From the NCBI RefSeq assembly GCF_000152985.1, contig NZ_CH672395.1:3569823-3633822 (forward strand): 64,000 nt of DNA, given 5' to 3'. The translations under genes and the position numbers were made by a program. Below the pieces are notes generated by a model. That model did no database searches and was not told the DNA's origin. It saw nothing but the letters and a program-made list of their open reading frames with translations. Of the stretch, positions 62,962-64,000 are shown in pieces. The stretch's first letter is position 1, and every line of letters starts with the position of its first letter. This stretch comes from Leeuwenhoekiella blandensis MED217 (GTDB lineage: Bacteria; Bacteroidota; Bacteroidia; Flavobacteriales; Flavobacteriaceae).

Positions 62962-64000
62962 CTAAACCTCTGAAATCTTAAAGCCTAAAGCGTGTAGGTC
63001 TTCCCAGAAATCAGGATACGATTTATTGACCACTTCGGCATCTTCAAAAAGAATTGGAGCGCGCAAAGCGAAAGGCGCAAACGCCATAGCCATACGATGA
63101 TCCTGATAGGTTTTTATGGTCACGTCTGACTGAAAATTGGTTTCTCCTTCTAAATGCAAAGATTTATCGGTCACCGAAATATGCGCACCTAATTTTGTCA
63201 ATTCGGCTTTAAGCGCTTCCAGTCTATCGGTTTCTTTGATTTTTAATGTATGCAACCCATAAAGGTCACAACCAACGCCCAGACCATAACAGGTTACTGC
63301 GATCGTCTGCGCAATATCCGGACTGTTTGCCAAATCAAACTCTACACGTCTGGGTTTAGGTTTTTCAACTTTCTCAAGCGTTACAGCATTTGCTTCAAAA
63401 GTGGTTTCAACACCCAATTTCTGATATAATTCTGCCAATACAGAATCTCCTTGTAAGCTATTTTCTTTATAGCTTGAAATTTTCAGCTTTGCCTTATCAC
63501 AAAGCGCTACCAGACTGTAATAATACGACGCGCTACTCCAGTCTGATTCTACGACCATTTCTGAAACGTTGATCGCACCGGCTGGTTTAATATTAATCTG
63601 CTGCCCTTCAAAACTGCTTTCGATTCCTAACTGCGTAAGAAGCGATCGGGTCATTTCGATATAAGGTACAGAAGTGATCTGGCCTACGAGGTCAATTTCA
63701 ATTCCGTTAGGCAAAGAAGCGCCTACCATCATCAATGCAGAAATGTATTGACTGCTCACATTTGCAGCAAACGAGACTGTACTCTTGGTGAGTTTTTTTC
63801 CTTTGATCAAAAGCGGTGCGTAACCTTCATTATTCATATAGGAAATATCTGCACCCAAATCTCTTAACGCATCAACAAGTAAACCAATAGGACGCTCTTG
63901 CATACGCGAACTTCCTGTAAGGATGGTTTCTCTACCTTCAAAAGCAGCGAAATACGCCGTTAAAAAACGCATTGCGGTACCCGCGTGATGTATATCTACA
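62962..64000 (-). CDS. aroA: AroA, EPSP synthase, N-terminus outside the window
   Basis: The frame continues past the apparent ATG at 63972: upstream codons read VDIHHAGTA, so the sequence VDIHHAGTAMRFLTAYFA is the conserved EPSP-synthase loop and the true start lies beyond 64000. GSSRMQERPI, NVSSQYISALMM, SDWSSASYYY, KETDRLEAL and YQDHRMAMAFAP are further family words. It joins shikimate-3-phosphate and PEP. The first roughly 70-80 residues are not visible. Confidence 0.95.
   Translation of the reverse strand, partial: VDIHHAGTAMRFLTAYFAAFEGRETILTGSSRMQERPIGLLVDALRDLGADISYMNNEGYAPLLIKGKKLTKSTVSFAANVSSQYISALMMVGASLPNGIEIDLVGQITSVPYIEMTRSLLTQLGIESSFEGQQINIKPAGAINVSEMVVESDWSSASYYYSLVALCDKAKLKISSYKENSLQGDSVLAELYQKLGVETTFEANAVTLEKVEKPKPRRVEFDLANSPDIAQTIAVTCYGLGVGCDLYGLHTLKIKETDRLEALKAELTKLGAHISVTDKSLHLEGETNFQSDVTIKTYQDHRMAMAFAPFALRAPILFEDAEVVNKSYPDFWEDLHALGFKISEV

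Overview
The window is AT-rich DNA from a member of the Bacteroidota, most likely the Flavobacteriaceae. The evidence is the gliding genes gldB and gldC, TAnnTTTG-type -7 promoter elements, a dnaG whose zinc ligands are lost, and many Bacteroidota-type families. It has two halves: a mobile or accessory region at about 1-33.75 kb, and a conserved housekeeping region at 33.78-64 kb that is almost entirely on the minus strand.

Accessory half, left to right. (1) 1-3625: a very large superfamily 1 helicase, cut by the window edge. (2) 3.67-8.74 kb: same-strand, unrelated cargo genes, including a mercury-resistance operon with an ArsR-type regulator, a MerTP fusion, a MerA-like flavoenzyme and a Cys-rich small protein. 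They are separated by about 130 bp imperfect palindromes that look like gene-cassette boundaries. (3) 9.2-12.2 kb: the most unusual locus. A small HTH regulator with a palindromic operator is followed by a roughly 0.6 kb GC-rich, heavily structured untranslated region, an ECF-like sigma factor with an extra C-terminal HTH, and a Cas12f/TnpB-like protein that has lost its RuvC catalytic residues and zinc ribbon. A Cas12f-tracr-like RNA scaffold follows its stop codon. This looks like an RNA-guided transcription-activation system. (4) 12.3-13.6 kb: a BfmA/BtgA-type mobilisation gene and non-coding DNA with nested inverted repeats. (5) 13.7-30.9 kb: a type I-B CRISPR-Cas locus ordered cas8-cas7-cas5-cas3-cas6-cas1-cas2-cas4, then an array of about 102 repeats. 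cas3 is split by a 1287 bp IS3-family element with a 3 bp target duplication; removing the element and one duplication restores a 744-codon frame exactly. The array has two repeat alleles meeting at a decayed zone that contains a duplicated spacer, as if two arrays had fused. (6) 31.2-33.75 kb: a tyrosine recombinase, an intact tRNA-Arg(TCG), and three 327 bp tandem units. Each unit carries a GIY-YIG nuclease gene (the third has a stop codon) and a copy of the tRNA 5' half with a 20 bp palindrome in its anticodon loop.

Housekeeping half. yqeY is followed by the complete division and cell-wall (dcw) cluster, transcribed leftwards from mraZ at 49.9 kb to ftsZ at 34.35 kb. It reads mraZ-rsmH-ftsL-ftsI-murE-mraY-murD-ftsW-murG-murC-ftsQ-ftsA-ftsZ, starts at a promoter overlapped by tandem MraZ boxes and ends in a strong terminator. 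Beyond it lie an alpha/beta hydrolase, engB, gldC, gldB, nadE, a response regulator with Glu at the phosphorylation site, dnaG, an outer-membrane barrel / membrane protein / sigma factor cluster, a polyprenyl diphosphate synthase, rlmN, queA and a partial aroA.

How the parts may work together: the recombinase beside the tRNA, the mobilisation gene, the IS element and the cassette-like repeats suggest that the CRISPR-Cas locus and the dead-Cas12f/sigma locus sit on acquired DNA next to an ancestral core. With cas3 interrupted, the type I-B complex may bind targets without destroying them, although Cas1-Cas2-Cas4 and crRNA processing appear intact.
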